Below, one piece after another: positions 1 through 9,386 of a stretch of DNA of 64,000 nt (positions are counted from its first letter, which is position 1; each line of letters begins with the position of its first letter). Both the position numbers and the translations under genes were made by a program. The notes beneath the pieces were generated by a model, which searched no databases, had not been told where the DNA came from, and saw only the letters and a program-made list of their open reading frames with translations. This DNA is from Sphingopyxis sp. (GTDB taxonomy: Bacteria > Pseudomonadota > Alphaproteobacteria > Sphingomonadales > Sphingomonadaceae): the NCBI GenBank assembly GCA_016463225.1, contig JAEMRT010000017.1:1-64000 (forward strand), written 5' to 3'.

Positions 1-528
1 CCCGGCACCGTCGGCGGCTTCGTCCGCATGAACGGCGGGGCCTATGGCGGGGAGGTCAAGGATATTCTGATCGATTGCGAGGTCGTGCTTCGTTCGGGTG
101 AACTCCGGAGGCTGGCGCTCGCCGATCTCGGCTACACCTATCGCCACAGCGAATTGCCCGAGGGCGCTGTCGTCATCGGCGCGACCTTTCGCGGCCGCCC
201 CGGCGAATCCGCTGCCATCCAGGCCGAAATGGACCGCATCTCGGCGAGCCGCGAAGCCTCGCAGCCGCTGCGCTCGAAGACGGGCGGCTCGACCTTCAAG
301 AACCCCGACGGTTACAAGGCGTGGCAGCTGGTCGACCAGGCCGGGTGCCGCGGTTTCGTGGTCGGCGGGGCGCAGGTCAGCGAGAAGCACACCAATTTCC
401 TGATCAACACCGGCGACGCGACAAGCGCCGACATTGAAGCGCTCGGCGAAGAAATCCGCCGCCGCGTGAAGGACAAGAGCGGCGTGGATTTGCAATGGGA
501 GATTCAACGCGTGGGTAAGCCCGAATGA
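1..528 (+). CDS. murB: UDP-N-acetylenolpyruvoylglucosamine reductase, 3' part (5' end outside window)
   Basis: This is the C-terminal half of MurB, which reduces UDP-GlcNAc-enolpyruvate to UDP-MurNAc with NADPH and FAD in the cytoplasm. The frame is open from base 1 (PGTVGGFVRMNGGAYGGE), so the ATG at 28 used by the ORF track is internal and the start lies left of the window. Family signatures seen are RMNGGAYGG in the FAD domain, GGSTFKNPDG carrying the catalytic serine region, AWQLVDQAGCRG, HTNFLINTG, and the terminal LQWEIQRVG with the conserved Glu. Its stop overlaps the ddl start by 4 bp (ATGA), so the two are translationally coupled in the division/cell-wall cluster. Confidence 0.96.
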   Translation, partial: PGTVGGFVRMNGGAYGGEVKDILIDCEVVLRSGELRRLALADLGYTYRHSELPEGAVVIGATFRGRPGESAAIQAEMDRISASREASQPLRSKTGGSTFKNPDGYKAWQLVDQAGCRGFVVGGAQVSEKHTNFLINTGDATSADIEALGEEIRRRVKDKSGVDLQWEIQRVGKPE

Positions 529-1448
529 GCCGGGGTCCGTGGCATGTCGCCGTCCTGATGGGCGGCTGGTCGGCTGAACGCGAAGTGTCGCTGATGAGCG
601 GCAATGGCGTCGCCGACGCGCTCGAAAGCCGCGGCCACAAGGTTACGCGCATCGACATGGACCGCAATGTCGCGCAGCGGCTCGCCGACGCCAAACCCGA
701 CGTGGTGTTCAACGCGCTGCACGGCGTTCCCGGCGAGGATGGCACGGTGCAGGGCATGCTCGACCTGATGGGCCTGAAATATACCCACAGCGGCCTCGTT
801 ACGTCGGTAATTGCGATCGACAAGGAATTGACGAAGCAGGCGCTGGTCCCGCATGGTGTCCCGATGCCGACGGGGACGATGGTCGACAGTGAAAGCCTCT
901 ATTCCATCGACCCCTTGCCGCGCCCCTATGTGCTGAAGCCCGTCAACGAGGGCTCGTCGGTGGGCGTTGCGATCGTCAAGGATGACAGCAATTACGGCAA
1001 CCCGATCGCGCGCGAAGCCGTCGGTCCCTGGCAGGAGTTCGACCGCCTGCTCGCCGAACCCTTTATCAAGGGGCGCGAGCTGACCGTCGCGGTGCTCGGC
1101 GACCAGGCGCTCGCGGTGACCGAGCTTCGCGTCAAATCGGGTTTCTACGACTATGATGCCAAATATACCGACGGGCTGACCGAACATGTCTGCCCTGCCG
1201 ATGTCCCCGCCGATGTGGCGCAGCGGATGATGGACCTGGCGCTGCAATCGCACCGCCTGCTCGGCTGCAAGGGCGCTTCGCGCTCCGATTTTCGCTGGGA
1301 CGACGAACATGGGCTGGCGGGCATCTATCTGCTCGAAGTCAACACCCAGCCGGGGATGACGCCTTTAAGTCTGGTGCCCGAACAGGGGCGGGCGGTGGGC
1401 ATGGACTATGCCGAACTGGTCGAACGCATCGTGGGGGAAGCGTTATGA
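525..1448 (+). CDS. ddl: D-alanine--D-alanine ligase
   Basis: This 307-residue ATP-grasp enzyme joins two D-alanines for the peptidoglycan stem peptide. The N-terminus VAVLMGGWSAEREVSLMSG is the Ddl signature, and NALHGVPGEDGTVQGMLDLMGLKYTHSG the second conserved block. The ATP-grasp core follows (YVLKPVNEGSSVGV, then EPFIKGRELTVAVLG), and LLEVNTQPGMTPLSLVPEQ carries the metal-binding Glu/Asn near the end. Length is normal for DdlB. It overlaps murB upstream and ftsQ downstream by 4 bp each, the usual DdlB-FtsQ arrangement. Confidence 0.97.
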   Translation: MSRGPWHVAVLMGGWSAEREVSLMSGNGVADALESRGHKVTRIDMDRNVAQRLADAKPDVVFNALHGVPGEDGTVQGMLDLMGLKYTHSGLVTSVIAIDKELTKQALVPHGVPMPTGTMVDSESLYSIDPLPRPYVLKPVNEGSSVGVAIVKDDSNYGNPIAREAVGPWQEFDRLLAEPFIKGRELTVAVLGDQALAVTELRVKSGFYDYDAKYTDGLTEHVCPADVPADVAQRMMDLALQSHRLLGCKGASRSDFRWDDEHGLAGIYLLEVNTQPGMTPLSLVPEQGRAVGMDYAELVERIVGEAL

Positions 1449-2383
1449 GTAACACGCGGATCAAACGCGGCAGCTCGCCGCCACGGCGACCGGCGCGCAC
1501 GCCGAAGAAGCGGCGCAAGGTGCAGACCTCGCGGCTTAACGCGATCATCAATGCGCTGCCGATCAGCCCACAGCGGCTGCAAAAGGTCGCCAACTGGACG
1601 ATCGGGCTCAGCCTGTTTGCGGTCGCCGGCCTCGCCGCGCACGCTACCGGAGTGACCGCCAAGATCCATGAGGAATATGCGCAGGCCGTCGGTCGCGCCG
1701 GGTTCCAGGTCAAGAAGGTCGAGGTCGTCGGCGCCGACCGCATCGACCGGCTGAAAGTTTATGACATTGCGCTCGCGCAAAAGGATCGCTCAATGGCGGC
1801 GGTCGACCTCGACGGGGTGCGCGGCGACCTGATGAAATATGGCTGGATCAAGGATGCGCGCGTGTCGCGGCGGCTGCCCGACACGCTGGTCGTCGACATC
1901 GTCGAGCGCACTCCGGCGGCGATCTGGCAGCATAATAATCGCCTGTCGCTGATCGACGACAAGGGCGTGGTGCTCGAACCGGTGACGGTTGCGACAATGC
2001 CCGACCTGCCGCTGGTGATCGGCCCCAAGGCGAACCAGCGCTCGCAGGATCTCGACCGCTTGCTAGCCGAGGCGAGCAGCCTCAAGGAATTGCTCGCAGG
2101 CGCCACCTGGGTGGGAAACCGCCGCTGGGATCTGCGTTTCCGCAGCGGAGAGACGCTGTCGCTGCCCGAAGGCGAGGTCGAGGCGAAGGCCGCGCTCGCC
2201 AAATTCGCGCATATGGATGGCGCCAACCGGCTGCTCGGGCGCGGCATCCTGCGTTTCGACATGCGCGATCCGGCGCGGTTCGTGCTACGCCTGCCGCATG
2301 AGGGGCAGGTGGCGCCCGCGAAGCTCGACGACGCACGCGCCGCGGTCGATGCGGTCGCGACTGCCGCGTCGAACGAAGGATAG
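1445..2383 (+). CDS. ftsQ: cell division protein FtsQ
   Basis: FtsQ is a single-pass inner-membrane divisome scaffold that links FtsB/FtsL to the early ring. The 312-residue product has a basic cytoplasmic tail (KRGSSPPRRPARTPKKRRK), one membrane segment at about residues 50-70 (WTIGLSLFAVAGLAAHATG), then a POTRA domain beginning FQVKKVEVVGADRI with KDARVSRRLPDTLVVDIVERTPAAIW, and the periplasmic FtsQ domain. It overlaps ddl by 4 bp and is 3 bp from ftsA. The start is supported by the coupled ATGA junction. Confidence 0.95.
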   Translation: MSNTRIKRGSSPPRRPARTPKKRRKVQTSRLNAIINALPISPQRLQKVANWTIGLSLFAVAGLAAHATGVTAKIHEEYAQAVGRAGFQVKKVEVVGADRIDRLKVYDIALAQKDRSMAAVDLDGVRGDLMKYGWIKDARVSRRLPDTLVVDIVERTPAAIWQHNNRLSLIDDKGVVLEPVTVATMPDLPLVIGPKANQRSQDLDRLLAEASSLKELLAGATWVGNRRWDLRFRSGETLSLPEGEVEAKAALAKFAHMDGANRLLGRGILRFDMRDPARFVLRLPHEGQVAPAKLDDARAAVDAVATAASNEG

Positions 2384-2386
2384 AGC

Positions 2387-3643
2387 ATGGCCCCGCCGCG
2401 CATCGAAAAGATCATCACCGCGCTCGATGTCGGGTCGTGGAAGGTCTGTGCGCTGATCGCGGGGCAGACTGCCGATGGCCAGTTGCATGTACTCGGCACC
2501 GGCCAGCGCGAAAGCCGCGGTGTCCAGCGCGGCTATGTCGCCGACATGGAGCAGACCGAGCATATCGTGCGCGAGGCGATCGAACAGGCCGAGCGGATCG
2601 CGGGGCTCAATATTGATGACGTCTGGGTCAGCTTTTCAGCGGGCGGCTTGCTCAGCGACGTGGCACCGATCGAAAGCGAGCTCGGTGGCCACCGTATCGA
2701 AAAGGAGGACATCGACGACTTGCTCGCCGCGGGGCGCGCCGGGATCGATCCCGAAGGGCGGATGATCCTGCACGCGCAGCCCGCGCTCTACACGCTCGAC
2801 GGGCTGACCGGGGTCAAAAACCCGATCGGACTCCACGCCGACCGGCTGGGCGTCGACATTCACATCATCATGGCCGACGGGGCGCCGGTGCGCAACCTGG
2901 AGGCGGCGGTGCGTCAGGCGCATCTCGACGTCAACGCCGTCGTTGCTTCGCCGATTGCGGCGGGGTTGGCGTGTTTGTCGGACGAGGAACGCGACCTTGG
3001 TGTTGCGCTGGTCGAACTCGGTGCCGCCGTAACGACGGTGTCGCTCTATGCCGGCGGGATGCTCGTGGAAATGGCGTCGCTGCCGTTTGGCGCCAGCGAC
3101 ATCACCGACGACATCGCCTCGGCGTTCGGGATCCGGCGCAGTCAGGCGCAGCGCTTGCAGAGCTTTTACGGTTCGGCGTCGGCGTCTCCGCGCGACAATA
3201 ACGAGATCATCGAGCTGGAGCCGGGCGCGCCAACGACCGGCGATTCCCCGCGCATCACCCGCGCGCAACTGGTATCGGTGATCCGTCAGCGTCTCGACGC
3301 GATGATGGGAGAGATTGGCAGAACGTTGAAAGACCTGCATTTCGTCGGCCCGATCGGGCGCCAGGTGGTGCTTGTGGGCGGCGGTGCCGACCTGAAAGGC
3401 ATCGCCGACTATACCCAGAGCGCGCTCGGCCGCGCCGCGCGCGTCGGACGGCCGCGTGGCCTGCACGGCCTGCCCGATGCGCATAGCGGTCCCGCTTTCG
3501 CGACGCTGGCGGGTCTGGTTCTTTACGCGGCGTCAGACCCCGTTGATCTGCGCGATCTGCCGATGATGTCGCAGGATGTCTATCGCCCGGCGGGCACTTC
3601 GATCCTCCACCGGTTGATGGCTGCGCTAAAAAGCAGTTTTTAG
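2387..3643 (+). CDS. ftsA: cell division protein FtsA
   Basis: FtsA is the actin-fold membrane tether of the FtsZ ring. The 418-residue product begins with the phosphate-1 motif ITALDVGSWKVCALIA, has the 1C subdomain region (VQRGYVADMEQTEHIVREAIEQAE), and the second ATP-site motif VVLVGGGADLKGIADYTQ. It ends in a short amphipathic helix (LHRLMAALKSSF) that acts as the membrane-targeting sequence in the family. It sits directly after ftsQ. A gap of about 150 bp before ftsZ is the only sizeable spacer in this cluster. Confidence 0.96.
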   Translation: MAPPRIEKIITALDVGSWKVCALIAGQTADGQLHVLGTGQRESRGVQRGYVADMEQTEHIVREAIEQAERIAGLNIDDVWVSFSAGGLLSDVAPIESELGGHRIEKEDIDDLLAAGRAGIDPEGRMILHAQPALYTLDGLTGVKNPIGLHADRLGVDIHIIMADGAPVRNLEAAVRQAHLDVNAVVASPIAAGLACLSDEERDLGVALVELGAAVTTVSLYAGGMLVEMASLPFGASDITDDIASAFGIRRSQAQRLQSFYGSASASPRDNNEIIELEPGAPTTGDSPRITRAQLVSVIRQRLDAMMGEIGRTLKDLHFVGPIGRQVVLVGGGADLKGIADYTQSALGRAARVGRPRGLHGLPDAHSGPAFATLAGLVLYAASDPVDLRDLPMMSQDVYRPAGTSILHRLMAALKSSF

Positions 3644-3796
3644 CGGTGAAACGCGAAAAAAGGTTAATTTTTTGGGTGATTCCCGCGTCACAATAGTGCA
3701 ATGCGGTGACAGGAAACCGGGCGGCGGGACACCCGCTCGTTTGGGTCACAAGGTTGGGGAAGCGGCACCTGTCCGCCGCTGCAGGGAGACTTTTTG
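3644..3796 (+). promoter_or_regulatory. ftsA-ftsZ intergenic region, likely ftsZ promoter
   Basis: This AT-richer spacer lies between ftsA and ftsZ in an otherwise coupled cluster. It holds an A/T stretch (gcgaaaaaaggttaatttttt), a GANTC site (gattc at 3678-3682), and the ribosome binding site AGGGAG at 3783-3788. No exact sigma-70 promoter can be called by eye. In Caulobacter, ftsZ has its own cell-cycle-regulated promoter involving CcrM/GcrA and CtrA; carrying that over to this site is inference. Confidence 0.45.
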
Positions 3797-5272
3797 ATGA
3801 GCATCAATATTGGCCCGCCGCAGGTCGATGAGCTGAAGCCGCGCATCGCGGTAATCGGCGTCGGCGGTGCTGGCGGTAATGCCATCGCGAACATGATTGC
3901 AGCGCGGGTCGAGGGGGTCGACTTCATCGTTGCCAACACCGATGCGCAGGCACTGAACGCGTCGCCCGCCGAACGGCGCATCCAGCTGGGGACGCAGATC
4001 ACCCAGGGGCTGGGCGCCGGTTCACGGCCCGAGGTCGGCCGTGCGGCGGCCGAGGAAAGCATCGCGCAGGTCGAAGAGGCGCTGAACGGCGCGCATATGT
4101 GCTTCATCGCCGCCGGCATGGGCGGCGGTACTGGTACCGGCGCGGCGCCGGTCATCGCCAAGGCGGCGCGCGACCGCGGCATCCTGACCGTTGGCGTTGT
4201 GACCAAGCCCTTCACCTTTGAAGGCGCGCGCCGCATGCGTTCGGCAGACTCGGGGATCGCCGAGCTGCAGGACCATGTCGACACGCTGATCGTCATTCCC
4301 AACCAGAATCTGTTCCTGGTTGCCAATCCGAACACGACCTTCAAAGAAGCCTTCACCATGGCGGATGAAGTGCTGCAACAGGGCGTGCGCGGCATCACCG
4401 ACCTGATGGTCATGCCCGGCCTGATCAACCTCGATTTTGCCGACGTGCGCAGCGTGATGCGCGAAATGGGCAAGGCGATGATGGGAACCGGCGAGGCTGA
4501 AGGCGATGGCCGCGCCCTCGAAGCGGCGCAAAAGGCGATTGCCAACCCGTTGCTAGACGGTGTTTCGATGGCGGGCGCGAAGGGCGTCATCATCTCGATC
4601 ACTGGCGGCGAGGACATGCGCCTGATGGAAGTCGACGAGGCCGCGAACCATATCCGCGAGCTGGTCGATCCCGACGCCAACATCATCTGGGGCAGCGCCT
4701 TCAATGACAGCCTCGACGGCAAGATCCGCGTATCGGTGGTCGCCACCGGCATCGACAACAACGGCGAAATGGCCGCGCAGGCTTCGCCCGCGACGCGCAG
4801 TTTCTCCTTTGCCCCTGCGCGCGCGGCAGCACCTGTGCCCGTGGCCGAAGAGGCCTTTGAGCCGGTCGTTGAAGAAGAGCCCGTTGCCGAGGTGTTGGCG
4901 GACCAGGCCAATGACCCCGCCCCCGGCTTCTCGCTGGGGGATGCCAACGAAATCGAGGCGCCCGCGATCGCCGCTGAAGAGGAACCGATGATATTGTCGC
5001 AGGTCGCCGCGACCTATGATGACACCTCCGACGAACTCGTCCTTGATGCCCCCGCAGCGTCGGCGACCGACTATCGCGCGGCGCCGGTATCGGGCGCCGA
5101 CGCGGGTGCCGGAGCCGCTGAGGACTCGCCTGCTCGCTCGATCGGCGGTGGTACCTTGTTCGAACGCATGTCGCGCCTGTCGCGCGGCGCTGCCCCGCCA
5201 GAGGGCGAGGATGGCGACAAGGAAGACGGGATCGATATTCCGCGCTTCCTGGGGCGTCAGAACAACCAGTAA
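3797..5272 (+). CDS. ftsZ: cell division GTPase FtsZ
   Basis: FtsZ is the tubulin-like GTPase that builds the division ring. The 491-residue product has [14 protein letters not shown] at the N-terminus, the tubulin signature [17 protein letters not shown], and [14 protein letters not shown] with the T7 region [21 protein letters not shown]. The last 15 residues [15 protein letters not shown] are the conserved tail that binds FtsA and other partners. Between about 320 and 475 lies a long acidic Ala/Pro/Glu-rich linker, as in other alphaproteobacterial FtsZ. I take the ATG at 3797 rather than the TTG at 3794 because AGGGAG is well spaced from it. Confidence 0.97.
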   Translation: MSINIGPPQVDELKPRIAVIGVGGAGGNAIANMIAARVEGVDFIVANTDAQALNASPAERRIQLGTQITQGLGAGSRPEVGRAAAEESIAQVEEALNGAHMCFIAAGMGGGTGTGAAPVIAKAARDRGILTVGVVTKPFTFEGARRMRSADSGIAELQDHVDTLIVIPNQNLFLVANPNTTFKEAFTMADEVLQQGVRGITDLMVMPGLINLDFADVRSVMREMGKAMMGTGEAEGDGRALEAAQKAIANPLLDGVSMAGAKGVIISITGGEDMRLMEVDEAANHIRELVDPDANIIWGSAFNDSLDGKIRVSVVATGIDNNGEMAAQASPATRSFSFAPARAAAPVPVAEEAFEPVVEEEPVAEVLADQANDPAPGFSLGDANEIEAPAIAAEEEPMILSQVAATYDDTSDELVLDAPAASATDYRAAPVSGADAGAGAAEDSPARSIGGGTLFERMSRLSRGAAPPEGEDGDKEDGIDIPRFLGRQNNQ

Positions 5273-5332
5273 CGGGGCAAGCGAGCGGCCGCCCACCGGG
5301 CACGGCAGGCCGGAAATCGGGATGATTTGCCC

Positions 5333-7255
5333 ATGCGGCAAGCGAAAATGACGGCGAAGCCGACACGCACGCGGCTCTGTGCCGGTGCGTTCGGTGCGCT
5401 GCTTCTGGGGCTTGTGTCGGCGCCTGCGTACGCGCAGGCAACGCCGCCTGACGCGGCGACCAGGGCGGCGATGGAAAAGCGCACCGCGGCGCGAACCCTG
5501 CTGTCGTCGGCGCTCGCCCGCATCGCCGCCAACAACAGCGACCCGCGCGCGCTGCTCGACGCGGGGCGGGCGTCAATCGAGCTCGACGACCATCGCGCTG
5601 CGATTGGGTTTCTGGTCCGTGCCGAACAGGCGAGCCCGCGCGACGGCGCGGTCAAGGCCGCGCTCGGTTCGGCGATGGTCCATATGGAAAACCCGACCCG
5701 CGCGCTCGACTATTTCGGCGAAGCGCAGTTGCTCGGTGCGCCCGAGCGTGTGTTTCTGTCCGACCGCGGCTTGGCGCGCGATTTGCTCGGCCAGCAGGAT
5801 GCGGCGCAGCGTGACTACCAGCTCGCGCTGGCGATCGCACCCAATGACGAACTGACCCGACGCTACGCGCTGTCGCTTGGCATCAGTGGCGAGACCGATC
5901 GCGCGATCGCGATGTTGACCCCGCAACTGCGTGCGCAGGATCGCGGTGCATGGCGGTTGCGCGCGATGATCCTGGCGATGAACGGCCGCGACGGCGAGGC
6001 GAGCGAAATCGTCAATGCCACGATGCCGCCCGCGATGGCGCAGAATATCCTGCCCTATCTGACGCAGATGGACCGCCTTAATCCCGCGCAACAAGCCGCG
6101 GCGGCGCATTTCGGGCGCTTTCCGAACGGCCAGCTCGCGGCGAAGCGCAAACCCGTGCAGGTCGCGGCTGCTACGCAGCCCGTGCCGTCAGCCGCCGCAG
6201 CGGGCAAGCGCCCGTCGGCAAACACCAAACCCCCGCCCGCTGCATCGATTGCGGCAGCGCCGGCCCCGACGCCCAGTGCCCGGCAACTGGGGCCGGCCTA
6301 TTCCCAGCCGCGCCAGCCCGCGACACTGGCGACAGCGGCACCGGCCCCGCGGCGCCCGGAGACTGCCGCATCGTCGACACCGGCGTCCGCGCCTCAGCCT
6401 GCCGCACCGCGCCCGACTGCGGACAATCCGTTTCCCGCCGCAGGCAGTCCGGCGCCGACGATCGTGCGGGTCGGACCGACGGCGGAAAATCCCTTCCCCG
6501 CAGCGTCGGGGCCAGCGCCGACCATTGTTGAGCTTCCATCAAGGACAGCGACTGCGTCGATCGCAGCAGCTTCTGGGGCGGCGCCGGTCGGGACGAATCC
6601 GGCCCAATCGGCGGACCCCGTCGGACCTGGCTTTTCGATTGCCGACATCGGGCGTGGTGCTGTGAGCGCGCCTGCGGCTACGCCGCCACAGGCCTCCGTA
6701 GCGGCTGCGCCAGCAGCGGCGTCATCCGCCACTTCCGCACCGCTCGCCACGCTTGCCGACATCGTCGGGTCGATCGAAATTCCGCCTGAGGAGCTAAGCC
6801 AGCCCGACAACGCAATCGGTGCCGACACGCTCGCCAAATTGCTCGAAGACAAGCGCCGCGCCGACGCCGCTGAAGACGCCAAGCGCGAAAAGGATGCTGT
6901 CGCGGCGAAAGCCAAGGCCGAGGCCGACACCAAGGCCAAGGCCGAGGCGGCCAAGGCCAAGGCCGAGGCGGCAGAGAAAAAGGCCAGCCCGGCCCGCATC
7001 TGGGTGCAAGTGGCGACCGGCGCCAACGCGCGCGCGCTGGCGACCGACTTCGGCAAATTTGCCAAGAAGAACCCCGAGCTGTTCAAGGGCAAGTCTGGCG
7101 CGACCGCCGAATGGGGCAAGACCCGCCGGTTGCTGGTCGGGCCGTTCAAGGATCGCAAGGCGGCGCAGGACTGGCTGACCGGTTATAAAAAGGCAGGTGG
7201 CGACGGCTTCCTGTTCAACAGCGAGGCGGGCGAGGCCGTCGACCCGTTCAAGTGA
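5333..7255 (+). CDS. exported TPR and SPOR-domain protein
   Basis: The 640-residue product starts with a signal peptide (CAGAFGALLLGLVSAPAYAQA), followed by TPR-like helices at about 40-250 (ALGSAMVHMENPTRALDYFGEAQLL). A long Pro/Ala-rich unstructured region carries two near-copies of TADNPFPAAGSPAPTIV, then a charged Lys/Ala/Glu repeat (AKAEADTKAKAEAAKAKAEA), and a C-terminal SPOR domain of about 80 residues (RIWVQVATGANARALATDFGKF). SPOR domains bind denuded peptidoglycan at the septum, so a role in division or envelope maintenance fits its place next to ftsZ. ATG 5348 is an alternative start. Confidence 0.85.
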   Translation: MRQAKMTAKPTRTRLCAGAFGALLLGLVSAPAYAQATPPDAATRAAMEKRTAARTLLSSALARIAANNSDPRALLDAGRASIELDDHRAAIGFLVRAEQASPRDGAVKAALGSAMVHMENPTRALDYFGEAQLLGAPERVFLSDRGLARDLLGQQDAAQRDYQLALAIAPNDELTRRYALSLGISGETDRAIAMLTPQLRAQDRGAWRLRAMILAMNGRDGEASEIVNATMPPAMAQNILPYLTQMDRLNPAQQAAAAHFGRFPNGQLAAKRKPVQVAAATQPVPSAAAAGKRPSANTKPPPAASIAAAPAPTPSARQLGPAYSQPRQPATLATAAPAPRRPETAASSTPASAPQPAAPRPTADNPFPAAGSPAPTIVRVGPTAENPFPAASGPAPTIVELPSRTATASIAAASGAAPVGTNPAQSADPVGPGFSIADIGRGAVSAPAATPPQASVAAAPAAASSATSAPLATLADIVGSIEIPPEELSQPDNAIGADTLAKLLEDKRRADAAEDAKREKDAVAAKAKAEADTKAKAEAAKAKAEAAEKKASPARIWVQVATGANARALATDFGKFAKKNPELFKGKSGATAEWGKTRRLLVGPFKDRKAAQDWLTGYKKAGGDGFLFNSEAGEAVDPFK

Positions 7256-8424
7256 GCGTTGCCGATTGCGCCAGCGATCCGGCGCAAAGTCGCGGGCGTC
7301 GCTACGCCGAGCTGGGCCGTGTCGTCCGCGGCCCGCGCGACGATTTCCAGCGTGATCGCGACCGCATCATCCATTCGATCGCCTTTCGCCGCCTCCGCCA
7401 CAAGACGCAGGTGTTCGTCGCCCCCGACGGCGACCATTACCGCGTCCGCCTGACCCACAGTATCGAGGTCGCGCAGATCGGGCGCGGCATCGCCCGGGCG
7501 CTAGGGCTGAACGAGGATCTGACCGAGGCTTTGTGCCTTGCGCACGACATCGGCCATCCGCCCTTCGGCCATGCCGGAGAGGATGCGCTCAAGGCGGCAA
7601 TGGCGGACCATGGCGGTTTCGACCACAATGGCCACACGCTGCGCACGCTGGCGCAGCTCGAATGCCCCTATCCGCTGTTCGACGGGCTCAACCTGACATG
7701 GGAAACGCTCGAGGGGCTCGCCAAGCATAATGGCCCGGTGACGAGCCCCGGCTGGGCGCTCGCCGGGATCGATGATCATTTTCGCCTCGACCTTGGCAGT
7801 CATGCGAGCCTTGAGGCGCAGATTGCGGCGGTTGCCGACGACATCGCCTATGACAATCACGACATCGACGACGGGCTGCGCGCCGGGCTGCTCTGCCTCG
7901 ATCAGTTGATGGAACAGCCTTTCGTTGCCGCCAATTTTCGCGCCGTCGAAGACCGCTTCTCCGGCGCGCCGCGCGACCGCTTGCTGCGCGAACTGGTCCG
8001 CGACCAGATCGGGGTGATGGTCAACGACGTCATTGCCGCGACTACGGCCAATGTTGCGGTGGCTGGCGTCGCCAGTGCCGCCGAGGTCCGCGCCGCGGGC
8101 CGGTCGCTGGGTGGCTTTTCGCCCGACCTTGCGGCCGAGGAACGCGAACTCAAGCGCTTCATGTACGACAATCTCTATCATCATCCCGAACAGGTCGCCG
8201 CCGCCGAGGCTGCAAACGAGGTGGTCGGGCGCCTGTTCGCCGCTTATGCCGATGATCCGCGCCTGATGGGTGCCGATTGGTCATCGCGGCTGCCCGGCGA
8301 AGAATGCGCGACAGTGCGCCATATCGGCGACTATATTGCCGGGATGACCGATCGTTTTGCCATTGACCGTTATGCCGAAATCTTTGGGCGAGACGCCGTA
8401 CCCGAGGCGCTGGCGCATGTCTGA
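7252..8424 (+). CDS. dgt: deoxyguanosinetriphosphate triphosphohydrolase-like protein
   Basis: This 390-residue HD-superfamily phosphohydrolase hydrolyses dNTPs to nucleoside plus triphosphate. Signatures are RDRIIHSIAFRRLRHKTQVF at the start, LTHSIEVAQIGRGIAR with the first metal His, and LAHDIGHPPFGHAGEDAL with the HD pair. The later VADDIAYDNHDIDDGLRAG carries the last Asp. It starts with GTG overlapping the SPOR gene stop (GTGA), and its end overlaps the next gene by 8 bp. Length and motifs match the type 2 dGTPase family of alphaproteobacteria. Confidence 0.95.
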   Translation: MSVADCASDPAQSRGRRYAELGRVVRGPRDDFQRDRDRIIHSIAFRRLRHKTQVFVAPDGDHYRVRLTHSIEVAQIGRGIARALGLNEDLTEALCLAHDIGHPPFGHAGEDALKAAMADHGGFDHNGHTLRTLAQLECPYPLFDGLNLTWETLEGLAKHNGPVTSPGWALAGIDDHFRLDLGSHASLEAQIAAVADDIAYDNHDIDDGLRAGLLCLDQLMEQPFVAANFRAVEDRFSGAPRDRLLRELVRDQIGVMVNDVIAATTANVAVAGVASAAEVRAAGRSLGGFSPDLAAEERELKRFMYDNLYHHPEQVAAAEAANEVVGRLFAAYADDPRLMGADWSSRLPGEECATVRHIGDYIAGMTDRFAIDRYAEIFGRDAVPEALAHV

Positions 8425-9064
8425 CGCACTCATCGTCGGCGCGACCGGGCTGGTCGGGCGGGCGGTGATCGATGCGTTCGGGGACCGCAGTGTCACGATC
8501 GTCGCCCGCCGCCCGGTGGAGGGACTGGCGCCGCACCACGCCGAACGGATCGCGCCGCCCGAAAGTTGGCCGGATATCATTGCCACCGAAAAACCGGCGA
8601 CGCTGATCTGCTGCCTTGGCACCACGATCCGGCAGGCGGGATCGCAGGCGGCGTTTCGCGCCGTCGACCATGACCTGATCCTCGCCGCGGCGCGGGGTGC
8701 CCGGCAGGGCGGCACCCCGCATATGATCGTGGTCAGCTCGGTCGGAGCGTCGGCGAAAGCGGGTAATTTCTATCTGCGGACCAAGGGCGAGACCGAGGAT
8801 GGGCTGCGCGCGCTGGGCTTCGAGCGGCTCGATCTGATCCGTCCCGGTCTGCTGCTCGGCGAGCGGCCCGGGCCGCCGCGGCTGGGTGAAGGGCTGGCAA
8901 CGATCGCGGCGCCGCTGGCCGACGCCTTGCTGCACGGTTCTTTCCGCCGCTACCGCTCGATTCAGGGCGCCACGGTTGCTGCGGCAATCGCCCGGCTGGC
9001 GGGACAGGGCGGTTCCGGCGTGCATATCCACGAAAACGACGCGATCCGCACGCTCGCCGATTGA
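8417..9064 (+). CDS. NAD(P)-binding Rossmann protein, HTATIP2/NmrA-like
   Basis: The 215-residue product begins with the dinucleotide-binding motif DALIVGATGLVGRAV. It carries IVVSSVGASAKAGNFYLRTKGETE, whose YLRTK matches the Tyr-x-x-x-Lys of atypical short-chain dehydrogenases of the HTATIP2 type. The ORF track extends it 20 codons upstream, but that part lies inside dgt; ATG 8417 gives a clean dinucleotide-fold N-terminus and an 8-bp overlap. The substrate is unknown. It is last in the ftsZ-side transcription group, immediately before the glycine riboswitch. Confidence 0.8.
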   Translation: MSDALIVGATGLVGRAVIDAFGDRSVTIVARRPVEGLAPHHAERIAPPESWPDIIATEKPATLICCLGTTIRQAGSQAAFRAVDHDLILAAARGARQGGTPHMIVVSSVGASAKAGNFYLRTKGETEDGLRALGFERLDLIRPGLLLGERPGPPRLGEGLATIAAPLADALLHGSFRRYRSIQGATVAAAIARLAGQGGSGVHIHENDAIRTLAD

Positions 9065-9130
9065 CTCCGCTCGGGGGCAGCGCCAAGGCTCGCAGCGTCT
9101 GTCGGGTTCCGCCAAGGGATTCGACCGGCC

Positions 9131-9329
9131 GCGCGGGAGAGCGTGAGGGCAGGGCAACCGGCGCCTCACCACCGAAGGAGCAACCGCCCCGGAAACTCTC
9201 AGGTCAGCAGGACCGCGCAGGCTGGAACGGACACTCTGGAAAGCGTTCCGGCTGGTTGCTGGAACCACCGAAGGGGTAACTCCGTCGTGTGATGGAGGAA
9301 AACTCTCAGGTTCCCGTGACAGAGGGGGC
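9131..9329 (+). promoter_or_regulatory. tandem glycine riboswitch upstream of gcvT
   Basis: Two glycine aptamers lie back to back. Aptamer 1 opens gcgcgggagag and closes with ccgcgc (a perfect 6-bp P1, 9131-9136 with 9213-9218), holding caccgaaggagcaaccgcc and ggaaactctcagg. Aptamer 2 holds ggaaccaccgaaggggtaa and aaaactctcaggttcccgtgacagaggggg. These are the conserved glycine-binding cores of the family, joined by a short linker. The element sits 57 bp before gcvT, fitting glycine-induced expression of the cleavage system. Whether it acts on transcription or translation cannot be read by eye. Confidence 0.95.
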
Positions 9330-9386
9330 ATGGCGAAAGGCGCGGCACCCTGCCGCGCATCCGCCGTGCAACCGCGGGAGACTGAC

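Noticed and set aside
504-1310. Long antisense ORFs over ddl, ftsA, ftsZ, gcvPB and others
   Set aside because: They are in fixed phase with strongly supported genes in high-GC DNA and show no family likeness; typical shadows of codon bias.
6890-6985. Tandem aaggccgaggc repeats in the SPOR gene as a satellite or regulatory repeat
   Set aside because: They encode the Lys/Ala/Glu-rich helix in frame and are explained by protein composition.
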